NCBI RefSeq assembly: GCF_001426905.1
Contig: NZ_LMFQ01000023.1
Coordinates: forward strand, 262,482 to 326,481
Direction: 5' to 3'
Length of the DNA: 64,000 bases
Origin: Caulobacter sp. Root1455
GTDB taxonomy: Bacteria; Pseudomonadota; Alphaproteobacteria; Caulobacterales; Caulobacteraceae
Shown here: in pieces, positions 16,139 through 24,965 of the stretch
Layout of the letters: every line of letters begins with the position of its first letter
Position numbering within the stretch: position 1 is the first letter of the stretch
Translations under genes and position numbers: made by a program
Notes under the pieces: model-generated
Told to the model about the DNA's origin: nothing
The model's database searches: none
The model's input: only the letters and a program-made list of their open reading frames with translations

Positions 16139-17262
16139 CAGCGCGCGCCTCCCAGGCTGGTCGCCAGGCGGCGGCAATCGGCCCGATCGGCTACCAGGTC
16201 GGAGAGCGGAATGGCGCAGGTCGCGCGTCGTCGACGGACATAGTCGGGCTCGGTCAGCCCCTCGAAGAAGGCCGGCAGCTCCCGCTCCGGATCGGAAATC
16301 AGCACCCCGGCGCCGCGCCGCGCCAGCCAGCGGCCGGTCTCGACCTCGTCCAGCGCGATGGCCGGCACGCCGTTCAGGCCGCCCTCATAGAGGCGATTGG
16401 GCAGCAGCCACGAGGAGTTGAGCCCCTCCTCGAAATAGTCGACCGCCCAGGTGAAATGCACCCCGCGATAGAGGTCCGGAAGCGCCTCGGGCCGATAGGG
16501 CCCGCCAAACCGCAGGCCCGGCGTTCGGGCGATCACCGCGTCGAAGTCGCTCAGGACGTCGTAGGACGGCCGCCCGCGGATCACCACCTCGATCAGCCCG
16601 TCGCCGCGTTCAACCAGCCGGGTCAGCAGGTCCAGGCTCTTGCGGCAGCGGATCATGCCAAACCATCCGATGCGCCAAGGCGGCCCGGACGACGCGGCGT
16701 CCGGGTCCGGTCGCGCGGGGGCCGCCACGTCCGCCAGCACCTTGTTCTCGATCAGCAGGACGGGGGCGCGACAATCCTGCCGAGGCGCGAAATAGCGCTC
16801 GACGAAGGCCGGAGAACTGACGATCACCTGGGCGCAGCGAGCCAGCAGGCCCCGCTCGACGGCGCGCAGGGACCTCGACGCGAACCCGGCGCCCAACAGG
16901 GTCCGATGGATGTCGAGGCATTCATAGACCAGGCTCGCGCCCGGCGCGTGGAGCTCGCGAGCCCAGGCGGCGAGGGCCAGGCATTCCAGATTACGCGCCA
17001 GAACGACGTCCGCGCCCGCCACCTGGGCCTTCAGGCGGCCGGCCTTGAGGAGATTGACCGCCACCGCCGCCGCGCGCTGGGCGAGCCGAGCGTTGTGGGT
17101 CCGGCCAAGGTCCGTGGCGGGGACGCCCTCGACCTGGTCGACGGGCGCGGCGGCGCGGCGAAACCCGAGCACAGCCACCTCGCAGCCGCCGGCGCGCAGC
17201 ATGCGCACCCGACGACGCACCGCCGCGTCCTCGAGATCGTGGACGAAATAAGCGACCTTCAC
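16138..17262 (-). CDS. Glycosyltransferase, GT4/GT1-like (GT-B fold)
   Basis: A 374-residue enzyme starting VKVAYFVHDLEDAAVRRR, with the N-terminal Rossmann half (ADVVLARNLECLALAAW, VYECLDIHR, VIVSSPAFVERYF) and the C-terminal half starting WRIGWFGMIRCRKSLDLL near residue 230. A segment LPNRLYEGGLNGVPAIALD near 315 fills the role of the usual EAxxxGxP nucleotide-sugar site. The GTG at 17262 overlaps the upstream stop by 4 bases (GTGA), which decides the start. It belongs to a coupled three-gene run of glycosyltransferases at 18575-15101 and presumably adds one sugar to the lipid-linked repeat unit. Confidence 0.82.
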   Translation of the reverse strand: MKVAYFVHDLEDAAVRRRVRMLRAGGCEVAVLGFRRAAAPVDQVEGVPATDLGRTHNARLAQRAAAVAVNLLKAGRLKAQVAGADVVLARNLECLALAAWARELHAPGASLVYECLDIHRTLLGAGFASRSLRAVERGLLARCAQVIVSSPAFVERYFAPRQDCRAPVLLIENKVLADVAAPARPDPDAASSGPPWRIGWFGMIRCRKSLDLLTRLVERGDGLIEVVIRGRPSYDVLSDFDAVIARTPGLRFGGPYRPEALPDLYRGVHFTWAVDYFEEGLNSSWLLPNRLYEGGLNGVPAIALDEVETGRWLARRGAGVLISDPERELPAFFEGLTEPDYVRRRRATCAIPLSDLVADRADCRRLATSLGGAR

Positions 17263-18575
17263 GCGGGCGCCTCGCAGCCCAGCGGCGTGACCCGGTACAT
17301 GAACAATCGCCGGCCCCGCGCCTTCCAGTATTCGGCCAGATAGCCGGGTCGCAGCAGGTGCGAAAGCAGCAGCAGAACCTGTCCGGCCTCGTCCCGGCTC
17401 GCCTTCTCGGTCAGCAGCTTGCGAAGCCGGTGCGAAACCGGCAGCAGCAGGTTGCCCGCGATCTGCGAGGCCTGCCGGCGACTGGCGAACAGCTTGATCG
17501 TGCCGAAGAAGGTCGACGCCTCGTCCGCGTTGGAAAAGGTCGAGCGGGCGCCGCTCTGGAACACCCGCCGCAGGGCCGCGGTCTCCTGTTCGTTCAGCGT
17601 CGCGACCCGCAGTCGGGCGCTCAGCTCCGCCGCCTCGACCATGTCGACCGCCGCCAGATCCCACAGACCCTTGCGCGCCATGATGCAGGCGCGCTGCAAC
17701 AGGGCGGTGAGGCGCTTGCGTCGGGGATCGACGGCGGGATCGGCCTCGACATAGAACTCCATCAGATCATGGCTGGCGTGCAGGTCGCGGAAGATGATCT
17801 GGTTGAACCTTCGCCAGGCGGCCTCCACCTTGTCGGCCCCGACGCTGGCCGCGCGTGGGCCTCGCACGCCGGCATGATGCCGCTGGTGGAAGACCACGAA
17901 CGGCTGGCCTCGCCCCTGAAAGCGCCGGGCCAGCCGCAGGTTCATTTCATAGTCCTGCGAGCGCGTCAGCCGGATGTCGAAGGGGCCGACGGCCGCGTAG
18001 CACCGCCGGCGCACCAGCATCGAGCCTTGCCAGATGAAGAAGTCCTCCATCAGCCGCACATAGAGGGCGGCGCGATCGCCGGATTCGTAGGAGGTGTTCG
18101 GCTCGCTCAGCGGCGACGGCCATTCGCCCTCGAACTTGTCGCAAAGGCCGTAGGTGAAATCGAGGTCGGGGTCGGCGGCCAGGGGCGCATAAAGCCGCTC
18201 CAGCGCTTCGGGCGCGGCGATGTCGTCGTCGTCGAAGATCCAGACGGCGTCCTGGCTGGCCAGCGACAGTCCCAGATTGAGGGCCGCGGCCTTGCCGCTG
18301 TTGTCCTGCCGCAGATAGGTGACGGCGGGACCGAAGCGTTCGACGACCGTGGCGGTGTCGTCGTCGGAGCCGTCGTCCACCACCAGGATCTCGGCGGCGG
18401 GGCGGCTCTGGGCCACCAGGCTGTTCAACGCCTCGCCCAGCAGGCGGGCGCGGTTGAAGGTGGGTATGATGATGCTGACCGGCAGCGGCGCGGTCGAGCT
18501 GTGGGTTGGCGAAACCAAGTCGAGCTCCCAAGGCGTTGGTGCGAAACCGAGCGCCCCCCCGGTGACGACTTCCAC
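17259..18575 (-). CDS. Glycosyltransferase family 2 with helical C-terminal region
   Basis: A 438-residue protein. The GT-A core spans about residues 30-260: VSIIIPTFNRARLLGEAL, ILVVDDGSDDDT, then VWIFDDDDIAAPEAL (a DxD-type metal site) and RSQDYEMNLRLARRF as the acceptor-site region. The remaining 170 residues are mostly helical and lack a known domain. A start further in (the GTG of VSPTHSS) is possible because the first 20 residues are not conserved-looking. It is the first of three coupled minus-strand transferases; its stop overlaps the next start. It is probably a cytoplasmic enzyme of exopolysaccharide repeat-unit assembly. Confidence 0.85.
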   Translation of the reverse strand: MEVVTGGALGFAPTPWELDLVSPTHSSTAPLPVSIIIPTFNRARLLGEALNSLVAQSRPAAEILVVDDGSDDDTATVVERFGPAVTYLRQDNSGKAAALNLGLSLASQDAVWIFDDDDIAAPEALERLYAPLAADPDLDFTYGLCDKFEGEWPSPLSEPNTSYESGDRAALYVRLMEDFFIWQGSMLVRRRCYAAVGPFDIRLTRSQDYEMNLRLARRFQGRGQPFVVFHQRHHAGVRGPRAASVGADKVEAAWRRFNQIIFRDLHASHDLMEFYVEADPAVDPRRKRLTALLQRACIMARKGLWDLAAVDMVEAAELSARLRVATLNEQETAALRRVFQSGARSTFSNADEASTFFGTIKLFASRRQASQIAGNLLLPVSHRLRKLLTEKASRDEAGQVLLLLSHLLRPGYLAEYWKARGRRLFMYRVTPLGCEAPA

Positions 18576-18590
18576 GTTCGTGGCGTGGCT

Positions 18591-19643
18591 TCAGACCTCC
18601 CGTCGGTTGGCCGCGGCCGCGCGGTCGACTGGACGCGCCGCCCGCCCCAGGGCGCCGTACAGCGACGGGCCCAGCAGTCGCCGGGCCACGCGCTTGAGCG
18701 CCGTGCGCGGGGGCGGAGTCTCGACCGCGCCGCGCAGGCGGTCGCGGGCGGCCAGCCGTTCGCGCATGCGCATCTGGTCCTCCAGCCGGTCCGGATAGAG
18801 GATGGTCTGGGTTTCGATGCTCAGCACCGGCTTGCGCGACAGGCGCGCGATCTCGACGGCCTGGCGTTCCTCGCTCTCGATGAACAGGGTGGCGTCGAGC
18901 CCGGCATAGACCTTGGCCTTGAAGCCGCCGTGGGCGCCGAGCCGGCGGCGCTCCTCGGCGCTGGGCAGGTCCAGCATCCACAGCTTGCCGTACGCGATCC
19001 CCGCCTCGGCCAGCCAGGCCTCGGTCGCGGCCCGGTGCTTCTCCAGCCGGCTGGTCACCAGATGGCCGACCTTCTGGGTCGGTCGCAGGAACGGCCGGGC
19101 GTCGCGCAGGAAGGCCTCGTAACGGGGGCCGTCGTCGTTTTCCACCTCGCTCGGATCGCAGCAGAGCACCCCGTCGATGTCGAGACAGGCGTCGGCGAGG
19201 AACTTGTGATGCATGACGTTCCACTGGAACATCCGAGGCCGGGGCGCCGTCTCCAGGACGATGTCCGCCTCGGGATGTTCGGCCCCCAGGCCGTAGGCCG
19301 CGCAGAACAGGACCCTGTCCGAAAGGCCCGCCTCGGCCAGCCTTCGCCGCGCCTCCAGCATCGATCCGCCGGAGTTGATGCTGTCGTCGATGACCAGAAT
19401 TCGGCGATACTCGCCTCCATCGCCGGTCAAGCTTTGTAACGGGCGAGTCCGACCCTTGGCCAGTATTCGTCCCTGCAGGAATCCGTCCAAATCGGCCAAT
19501 GGCAAGTTCAAGGCCAAGCTTAGCATGTTGGCCGGAATAAGGCCGCTACGCGGTATGCCTACAATAAGGTCGATATCGGGGGGTATCTTCCTTAGGTTAC
19601 GGGTGATCGTGGCGTTCAAGTCCGCGATGGATCGATAATGCAT
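18591..19643 (-). CDS. Phosphoribosyltransferase-domain protein with HAD-like C-terminal half
   Basis: A 350-residue protein. The N-terminal half has IDLIVGIPRSGLIPANMLS and the PRPP loop ILVIDDSINSGGSM near residue 85, the mark of type I phosphoribosyltransferases. The following region (CLDIDGVLCCDP near 150, then HLVTSRLEKHR near 195) resembles a HAD phosphatase core with DxDG and an S/T motif. Such PRTase-HAD combinations occur in surface polysaccharide loci, but I know of no firm reaction. The ATG at 19643 begins the conserved sequence. It is divergent from the flippase gene at 19717 and lies upstream of the three coupled transferases, so it probably heads that minus-strand operon. Confidence 0.75.
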   Translation of the reverse strand: MHYRSIADLNATITRNLRKIPPDIDLIVGIPRSGLIPANMLSLALNLPLADLDGFLQGRILAKGRTRPLQSLTGDGGEYRRILVIDDSINSGGSMLEARRRLAEAGLSDRVLFCAAYGLGAEHPEADIVLETAPRPRMFQWNVMHHKFLADACLDIDGVLCCDPSEVENDDGPRYEAFLRDARPFLRPTQKVGHLVTSRLEKHRAATEAWLAEAGIAYGKLWMLDLPSAEERRRLGAHGGFKAKVYAGLDATLFIESEERQAVEIARLSRKPVLSIETQTILYPDRLEDQMRMRERLAARDRLRGAVETPPPRTALKRVARRLLGPSLYGALGRAARPVDRAAAANRREV

Positions 19644-19716
19644 TGGCGCCTCACTTGACGCGTCACGGCCATAGCGGCCTATGCTGCAACTGCGAACATA
19701 GCCGGTTCGAGGTGGC

Positions 19717-21270
19717 GTGGGTAGCGCCCGCAAGGAAAAGCGAGCGAAGATGGCCCCTTCAAGGCGCGATGATGAAGCCGAGCGCGCAGCCCCCCCGGTC
19801 GGCGCCTTGAAATCGCGCGCGGTCGGCGGCGCGGCGGTCACCGGGGCCGCTCAAGCCGTGAAGGTCGTCGTCCAGTTCGTCTCCGTCGTGGTGCTGGCGA
19901 GGCTGTTGAGCCCCGGGGATTTCGGGGTGTTCGCGATGGTCATGCCCCTGACCGCCTTCGTCATGGTGTTCCAGGACCTGGGTCTGTCCCAGGCGGTGAT
20001 CACCTCGCGCGAGATCACGCGCGAACAGATGAGCGGCCTGTTCTGGATCAATCTGGGAGTCGCGGCGCTGCTGGGCCTGCTGCTGGCCGCGAGCGCCCCC
20101 CTGCTGGGCCTGTTCTACGGCGAGTCCAAGGTCGTCGGCCTCACTGTGGCCTTGGCGGCGACCGTGGTGATCGCCGGACTGGGCTCGCAGCACTTCGCCC
20201 TGCTGGCCCGGGACATGCGCTTCAAGCCACTGGCGATGATCGACAGCGCCTCGGCCGTCATCGGTCTGGCCACGGGCGTGCTGATCGCCTGGTGGCGGCC
20301 CAGCGTCTGGGCTCTGTTCGCGGCGACGACGGCCTCGATGTCGGCGGGCATGGTCGGCGCCTGGCTGTTCACCGGTTGGCGTCCGGGCCGACCCGCGCCG
20401 TTCGCCGAGGTGCGCGCCATGCTGAGGCTGGGCGGGGGAGTCACCACCTTCAACATCTCCAACTTCTTCGCCCGCAATCTCGACAATGTGCTGATCGGCC
20501 GCGTGGCGGGGGCCGCCGAGCTGGGCCTCTACGACCGGGCCTACAAGCTGCTCCTGCTGCCGCTGCAACAGATCAACAACCCGATCGGCCGGGTCATGGT
20601 CCCCATCCTGTCCCGGCTGGTCGACGAGCCGGAGCGCTATCGCCACGCCTATGGCCGCACCGCCCAGCAGATCCTGCTGATCACCGTGCCCGGCGTGCTG
20701 TTCCTGATCTTCACCGCCGACACGCTGATTCCGGTGCTCATGGGCCATGAATGGGCCGGGGCCGCGCCGATCTTCGCCTGGCTGGGCCTGGCGGCGCTGC
20801 CCCAGCCGCTGAGCAACACCCTGGGCTGGCTGTTCGTCAGCCAGCAGCGCACGGGCCAGTTCGCCCGCTGGGGCCTGTTCAACGCCGTGACCAGCATCGC
20901 GGCCTTCGTCGCGGGCCTGCCCTGGGGCGCGATCGGCGTGGCGGCCGCCTATGCGCTCAGCGACGTCTTTCTGAGATTGCCGGCCCTGTGGTGGTACGCC
21001 GGCCGCGAGGGGCCGGTCCGCACGCGGCAGATCTGGGCCCTGGCCGCGCCGTTCGCGGCGGCCGGCGCGGTCGCCGCGATCCCGCTGGCCGCCCTGCGCC
21101 TGACCTCGACAGGGTGGCCGCTGCTGGATCTGGCGATCGCCGCCGCCGTCTCGTACCTCGGCGTGGCGAGCGCGTTGTTCGTCTCGTCGACCGGGCGCGC
21201 CATCCTGAAGGAAAGCCTGGGCCTGGTGGCGATGGCCGGCCAGCGTCTGGGCCGCCGGAAGCTCGCCTGA
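19717..21270 (+). CDS. Polysaccharide flippase (WzxC-type, MOP superfamily)
   Basis: A 517-residue membrane protein with about 12-14 hydrophobic helices. The N-terminal VVVQFVSVVVLARLLSPGDF and DLGLSQAVITSREIT blocks, and FFARNLDNVLIGRVAGAAEL then LGLYDRAYKLLLLPLQQINN in the middle, are typical of WzxC/AmsL-like exporters of the lipid-linked repeat unit. It should move undecaprenyl-PP-oligosaccharide across the inner membrane before Wzy-type polymerisation. GTG at 19717 and ATG at 19750 are both possible starts; AAGGA at 19732 favours the latter, GAGG at 19709 the former. It is transcribed against the neighbouring transferases. Confidence 0.9.
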   Translation: MGSARKEKRAKMAPSRRDDEAERAAPPVGALKSRAVGGAAVTGAAQAVKVVVQFVSVVVLARLLSPGDFGVFAMVMPLTAFVMVFQDLGLSQAVITSREITREQMSGLFWINLGVAALLGLLLAASAPLLGLFYGESKVVGLTVALAATVVIAGLGSQHFALLARDMRFKPLAMIDSASAVIGLATGVLIAWWRPSVWALFAATTASMSAGMVGAWLFTGWRPGRPAPFAEVRAMLRLGGGVTTFNISNFFARNLDNVLIGRVAGAAELGLYDRAYKLLLLPLQQINNPIGRVMVPILSRLVDEPERYRHAYGRTAQQILLITVPGVLFLIFTADTLIPVLMGHEWAGAAPIFAWLGLAALPQPLSNTLGWLFVSQQRTGQFARWGLFNAVTSIAAFVAGLPWGAIGVAAAYALSDVFLRLPALWWYAGREGPVRTRQIWALAAPFAAAGAVAAIPLAALRLTSTGWPLLDLAIAAAVSYLGVASALFVSSTGRAILKESLGLVAMAGQRLGRRKLA

Positions 21271-21293
21271 GCCGGGCGAAGGCCCGACGCGCT

Positions 21294-22208
21294 CTATTCG
21301 GCCAGCTTCCAGGCCCGCACGTAGTCGATGGTCATGGTCGCCGGGAAGGGCGTCGTCGCGGTCGGATCGCCGGGCCAGTAGCCGCCGACCGCGAGATTGG
21401 CCATCAGATACATCGGCTTGTGGGCGTCGGTCGGGGTCGGCCTGGCCGCCGTCTGCCGCCCGTCGAGATAGAAGCGGATTTCGTCCTTGGTCCACAACAT
21501 GCCGTAGGTGTGGAACGCCGAGGTGCCCGCGCCCACGGCCACGCGGGTGGTGTCGCCCACCGCCGCGCCGGTCTGCTTGGAGTGGACGCTCTGATAGACG
21601 GTGGTCGGCTCATGGCCCAGCGCCTCCATGACGTCGAGCTCGGGCGGCCAGCCGCCGTCGGCCGGCAACGCCCAGAAGGCCGGCCAAAGCCCCTTTCCGC
21701 CGGTCCAGCGCGCCCGGATCTCGAAATATCCGTAGAGCTGGGAGAAGCTTCCCTTGGTGGTGATCAGCCCCGAGCTGTAGCTGACGTCCTTGAGTGGGCT
21801 GTTGCGGATCGACTCAGGCTGCTGAGCCACCGCCGCGGCCACCGCCTCGCGCGCCGACGGCGACATGGGCGCCGCGGTGATGGTCAAGGCGCCGTCGGCG
21901 ACGGAGAAGGGCTGCACGCCCAATCCCAGGAACGCCGGATCGAAATAGAGCTCGCGCTCGCGATTGCCGTAGAGCGATCGATTGGCCACCGTGGGCGGCG
22001 TCACGCCGTCGGTCCGATAGGCCGTGCGCCAGCGGGTCGTGTCGAGAGCCGCGCCATCGAATTCCTCGTTGAAGCTGGGCGTCAGGGAGAAACCCGCGGG
22101 CGGTCCGCCGACCGACTCCTGAGGCCAGGCGGCGAGCGCCGAGGCCGCGCCGGCCAGGACCACCACGGCCATGCCGACGGCGCGCATTCGTCTGGGGGCT
22201 GAGCTCAT
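21294..22208 (-). CDS. Secreted glycoside hydrolase family 16 (endo-glycanase, ExoK-like)
   Basis: A 304-residue protein with a signal peptide (VGMAVVVLAGAASALA, cleavage near residue 27). The GH16 active site is ELDVMEALG, with nucleophile Glu190, assisting Asp192 and acid/base Glu195. Flanking conserved parts are FSQLYGYFEIRARW before it and YGMLWTKDEIRFYLDG after it. GH16 enzymes inside exopolysaccharide loci, such as ExoK and ExsH, cut nascent beta-glycans and so set chain length. Its position between flippase and polymerase genes supports the same role here. Its promoter lies in the AT-rich gap before the polymerase gene. Confidence 0.9.
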   Translation of the reverse strand: MSSAPRRMRAVGMAVVVLAGAASALAAWPQESVGGPPAGFSLTPSFNEEFDGAALDTTRWRTAYRTDGVTPPTVANRSLYGNRERELYFDPAFLGLGVQPFSVADGALTITAAPMSPSAREAVAAAVAQQPESIRNSPLKDVSYSSGLITTKGSFSQLYGYFEIRARWTGGKGLWPAFWALPADGGWPPELDVMEALGHEPTTVYQSVHSKQTGAAVGDTTRVAVGAGTSAFHTYGMLWTKDEIRFYLDGRQTAARPTPTDAHKPMYLMANLAVGGYWPGDPTATTPFPATMTIDYVRAWKLAE

Positions 22209-22347
22209 TGGCGCTCCAATGCTTAAGATAGGGCGCCCCGCCCAAAAAGATTCTCCATCAACGACAATGGAAAATCACGCGAAATATCCAAAGGCCTCCG
22301 CGCGTTTCACAATATCGCCACGTTTGCGCCCGACAAAGCGATGAAGT

Positions 22348-22362
22348 GATGATTATATCATC
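22348..22362. promoter_or_regulatory. Palindrome in the GH16/polymerase intergenic region
   Basis: GATGAT-TAT-ATCATC is a perfect 15-bp dyad in the 324-base AT-rich gap (22209-22532) between divergent genes for the glycanase and the polymerase. It may be an operator. The hexamer ATCATC/GATGAT also forms the heart of the inverted repeat at 32901. Nothing else in the gap looks like a gene. Confidence 0.4.
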
Positions 22363-22532
22363 TCTCACTGCTCGCAGTATCACATGATGTACTTACGATC
22401 ATGGCATATACATACAGTTAAGCTTTCAGGCGGCGAATCAGCTCTTGATCGCCAACGATGAGCGGAGTGATGTTGGCGATCGGCCGCGTGGTCCTTCGCG
22501 CGTGTGAAACCGCTCTCCTGGACCGAGGCGAC

Positions 22533-23894
22533 ATGGCCCTGATCAGCCGCATCCGTTCCGAACTCTCGGCTCGCAACCCGCTCGACGCGCCCTGGGCCGC
22601 CGAAGCCTTGAGCCTGCTCGCCCTGGTCCTGACCTGGACGGCGATCCTCGGCCCGATCAACATCATCCTGCAGCTGGGCGTCCTGGCCCTGCTGATCTGC
22701 ATCCGGCCGCTGACGCTGGCGACGACCCTGGCGCGCGCCTGGCCGCTGCTGGTCATTCCGCTGGTCACCTGCCTTTCCGTCATCTGGTCGACGGCCCCCG
22801 AGGTCAGCCTGCGCTACGGCGTCCAGATGCTGCTGACGGCGCTGATCGCCATGTCGGTGGTCGGCGCGCTGTCGACCCGGGCCCTGGTGCGGATCATCTT
22901 TCTCAGCGCGCTGTTCATCTGCCTGGTCTGCATCGCCGACGGACGGCGCGGCGTTTCGGCGACCGGGCCCGTGCTGATCGGCATACTGGGCTCCAAGAAC
23001 GCAATGGCCGTCCTGGCCCAGCTGCTCCTGGCCGGGGCCATCGCCGCCGTGGTCGACCGCGAGCAGCCCGCGCCGGTGCGCCTGCTGGGTCTGCTGGGCG
23101 CGTCCGTCGCCAGCTTCGTGCTGTTGAGAGGCGAGTCGGCCGGCGGCCTGATCACCGCGGCGCTCGGCGTGCTGCTCTTCGCCAGCCTGTCCGCGTTCGC
23201 CGTGCTGAACGTTCGCTGGCGCGCCCTGGCCATTTTCGCGCTGGTCGCCGCCATGATCCCGCTGGCGATCGGCTCCTCGCTCCTTTTGGAGGGGGCCCAG
23301 CACTTTTCGACGACGGTGCTGCACAAGGACCCGGGGCTCACGGGCCGCGACTATCTCTGGGCCCATGCCGACCGCATGATCGCCGAACGCCCGTGGCTCG
23401 GCCATGGTTTCCGCTCGGCCTGGCTGGGCGGCGGCGCGGACAATATAGGCCTGCTGCGATGGGCGGGCGTCGCCGACGGCAAGGGTTTCCACTTCCACGA
23501 CACCTATCGCGAATGGGCGGTGGACTTCGGCCTGATCGGCGCGGCGCTGTTCTGCGCCTTGTTCGCCCTGGCCGGGGTCAAGTCCGTCGCGCGGGCCGTC
23601 GTCGCGCCGTCGGCCCCCGCCGCCTTCCTGGCGACCATGTTCCTGATCCTGGCCATCCGGGCCAAGGTCGAGAACGTCTTCCTGCCCTTCGCCCCGATGA
23701 CGGTGCAACTGTTCCTTCTGACGTTCTCCGCATGGCTGGGCTGGCGCGAGAGCGCCGCGATCGAACCGGAAGCCGACCTTGAGCCCGCCCCTGGCTCACG
23801 ACCGCGTCCGGTTCGGCGAACGCCGGCGATCCTCGATCGCGGGACGGGGCGGCCAGGGAGGCGGCCGGCCGCGCGGCCGGCGCCGCGATCGTGA
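22533..23894 (+). CDS. Polysaccharide polymerase, Wzy/ExoQ-like (O-antigen ligase superfamily)
   Basis: A 453-residue membrane protein with about 10-12 helices. After WPLLVIPLVTCLSVIWST, a typical early helix, comes the large periplasmic loop with TGRDYLWAHADRMIAERPWL, GHGFRSAW and FHFHDTYREWAVDFGLIG (the HNxxL-like His region), features of the Wzy_C/ExoQ family that polymerises repeat units in the periplasm. The ATG at 22533 follows GAGG and begins the hydrophobic protein; longer starts add a Cys-containing, unconserved leader. The last 35 residues (Arg/Pro-rich) look unconstrained. It is convergent with the acyltransferase gene. Confidence 0.85.
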   Translation: MALISRIRSELSARNPLDAPWAAEALSLLALVLTWTAILGPINIILQLGVLALLICIRPLTLATTLARAWPLLVIPLVTCLSVIWSTAPEVSLRYGVQMLLTALIAMSVVGALSTRALVRIIFLSALFICLVCIADGRRGVSATGPVLIGILGSKNAMAVLAQLLLAGAIAAVVDREQPAPVRLLGLLGASVASFVLLRGESAGGLITAALGVLLFASLSAFAVLNVRWRALAIFALVAAMIPLAIGSSLLLEGAQHFSTTVLHKDPGLTGRDYLWAHADRMIAERPWLGHGFRSAWLGGGADNIGLLRWAGVADGKGFHFHDTYREWAVDFGLIGAALFCALFALAGVKSVARAVVAPSAPAAFLATMFLILAIRAKVENVFLPFAPMTVQLFLLTFSAWLGWRESAAIEPEADLEPAPGSRPRPVRRTPAILDRGTGRPGRRPAARPAPRS

Positions 23895-23921
23895 TCGTCG
23901 CCAGGCCCAACGCGCCTCGGA

Positions 23922-24965
23922 TCAATTCAGCCCGAGAAACACACGACGCGTGACGGCGTGGCGCTTCAGCAGCGCTTCCAGCGCCATCGGGCCGGCGACC
24001 GCCAGCGCCATGCCGACCCCGACCAGCGTCGCCAGATCCGTCACGCCCAGCTTCGTCAGCGCCAGGCGCGAAGCGGTCGCGAAGAAGATGTGAAAGAGGA
24101 AGATCGCGAACGAGGAATCGCCGACGCGGGCCAGCCAGCCGCTGCCGGGCCAGTCGGTGGGAATGTATCGCAGCAGCAGCAAGGACGCGCCGCCGCCCAC
24201 CAGCGGGGAGAGCAGGTGAACGCGGCCGATGCTTTGGAGGTGCGGCAGGGTCAGCACTTTCCAGGCGTGGAGCGCGAAGGCGCAGATCAGGATCGCGGCG
24301 ACCACCCACGGAACGCCGCGCGCCTCCATCGGCTTGAAGCGGCAGGCGGCGAGGCCGAGCAGGAAATAGGGCGCCAGATAAAGGGCCCCGCCGATCGACA
24401 GAAAAGAGACAATCTCGAACTGGGTGGCCAGCAGATAGGCGGTCACCGCCGCCGCGACGACGCCCGCCGGACGACGCAGCAGTCCCAGCCCCTCGAGCGC
24501 GGCGATGCCGACGAAGATCAAGGCCATCGCCTGCAGGAACCAGAAGATCTCGTAGGAGAAGACATAGATCCGCCAGATCTCCGGCAGCCGCTGGACGAGC
24601 GCGCCGTCCAGGGCGTTCCAGGTCAGGAAGAACAGGGTGGAGGTCGTCGCCAGGGGCAGCAGCAATCGCCGCGCCTTGCCCCTCAGGAACGGGAGCAGCC
24701 GGCCGCGCTCCGTCGGCCGCAGCGCGTAGACATAGCCCGACAGGAAGCCGAAGATCGGCATGCGGATGTAGAGCAGCAGGTCCAGCCCCTTGCGGATCCA
24801 TCCGTCGTCGGAGACCCGCAGGCCGTCATGGGCGTTGCCGCCGATGACGTGGAACAGGACCAGCAGCAGGCAGGCCAGGCCGCGCATGACCTGGATGCGG
24901 TCGCGCTCGACGGTCGCGACCGCGCGCGTGGCGGGCGGCGCCTGATCCAGCATGACCTCGCTCAT
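23922..24965 (-). CDS. Acyltransferase family 3 (exopolysaccharide O-acyltransferase)
   Basis: A 347-residue protein with about ten membrane helices. It opens with RDRIQVMRGLACLLLVLFHV, carrying the conserved His39 of the family, then IRMPIFGFLSGYVYALR with the Arg of the second motif, and ends in paired helices near VGDSSFAIFLFHIFFA. Family members acetylate or succinylate sugars of exported polysaccharides (ExoZ, OafA). Its ATG at 24965 overlaps the stop of the large glycosyltransferase gene (ATGA), so both are translated together. It therefore decorates the polymer made here. Confidence 0.88.
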   Translation of the reverse strand: MSEVMLDQAPPATRAVATVERDRIQVMRGLACLLLVLFHVIGGNAHDGLRVSDDGWIRKGLDLLLYIRMPIFGFLSGYVYALRPTERGRLLPFLRGKARRLLLPLATTSTLFFLTWNALDGALVQRLPEIWRIYVFSYEIFWFLQAMALIFVGIAALEGLGLLRRPAGVVAAAVTAYLLATQFEIVSFLSIGGALYLAPYFLLGLAACRFKPMEARGVPWVVAAILICAFALHAWKVLTLPHLQSIGRVHLLSPLVGGGASLLLLRYIPTDWPGSGWLARVGDSSFAIFLFHIFFATASRLALTKLGVTDLATLVGVGMALAVAGPMALEALLKRHAVTRRVFLGLN

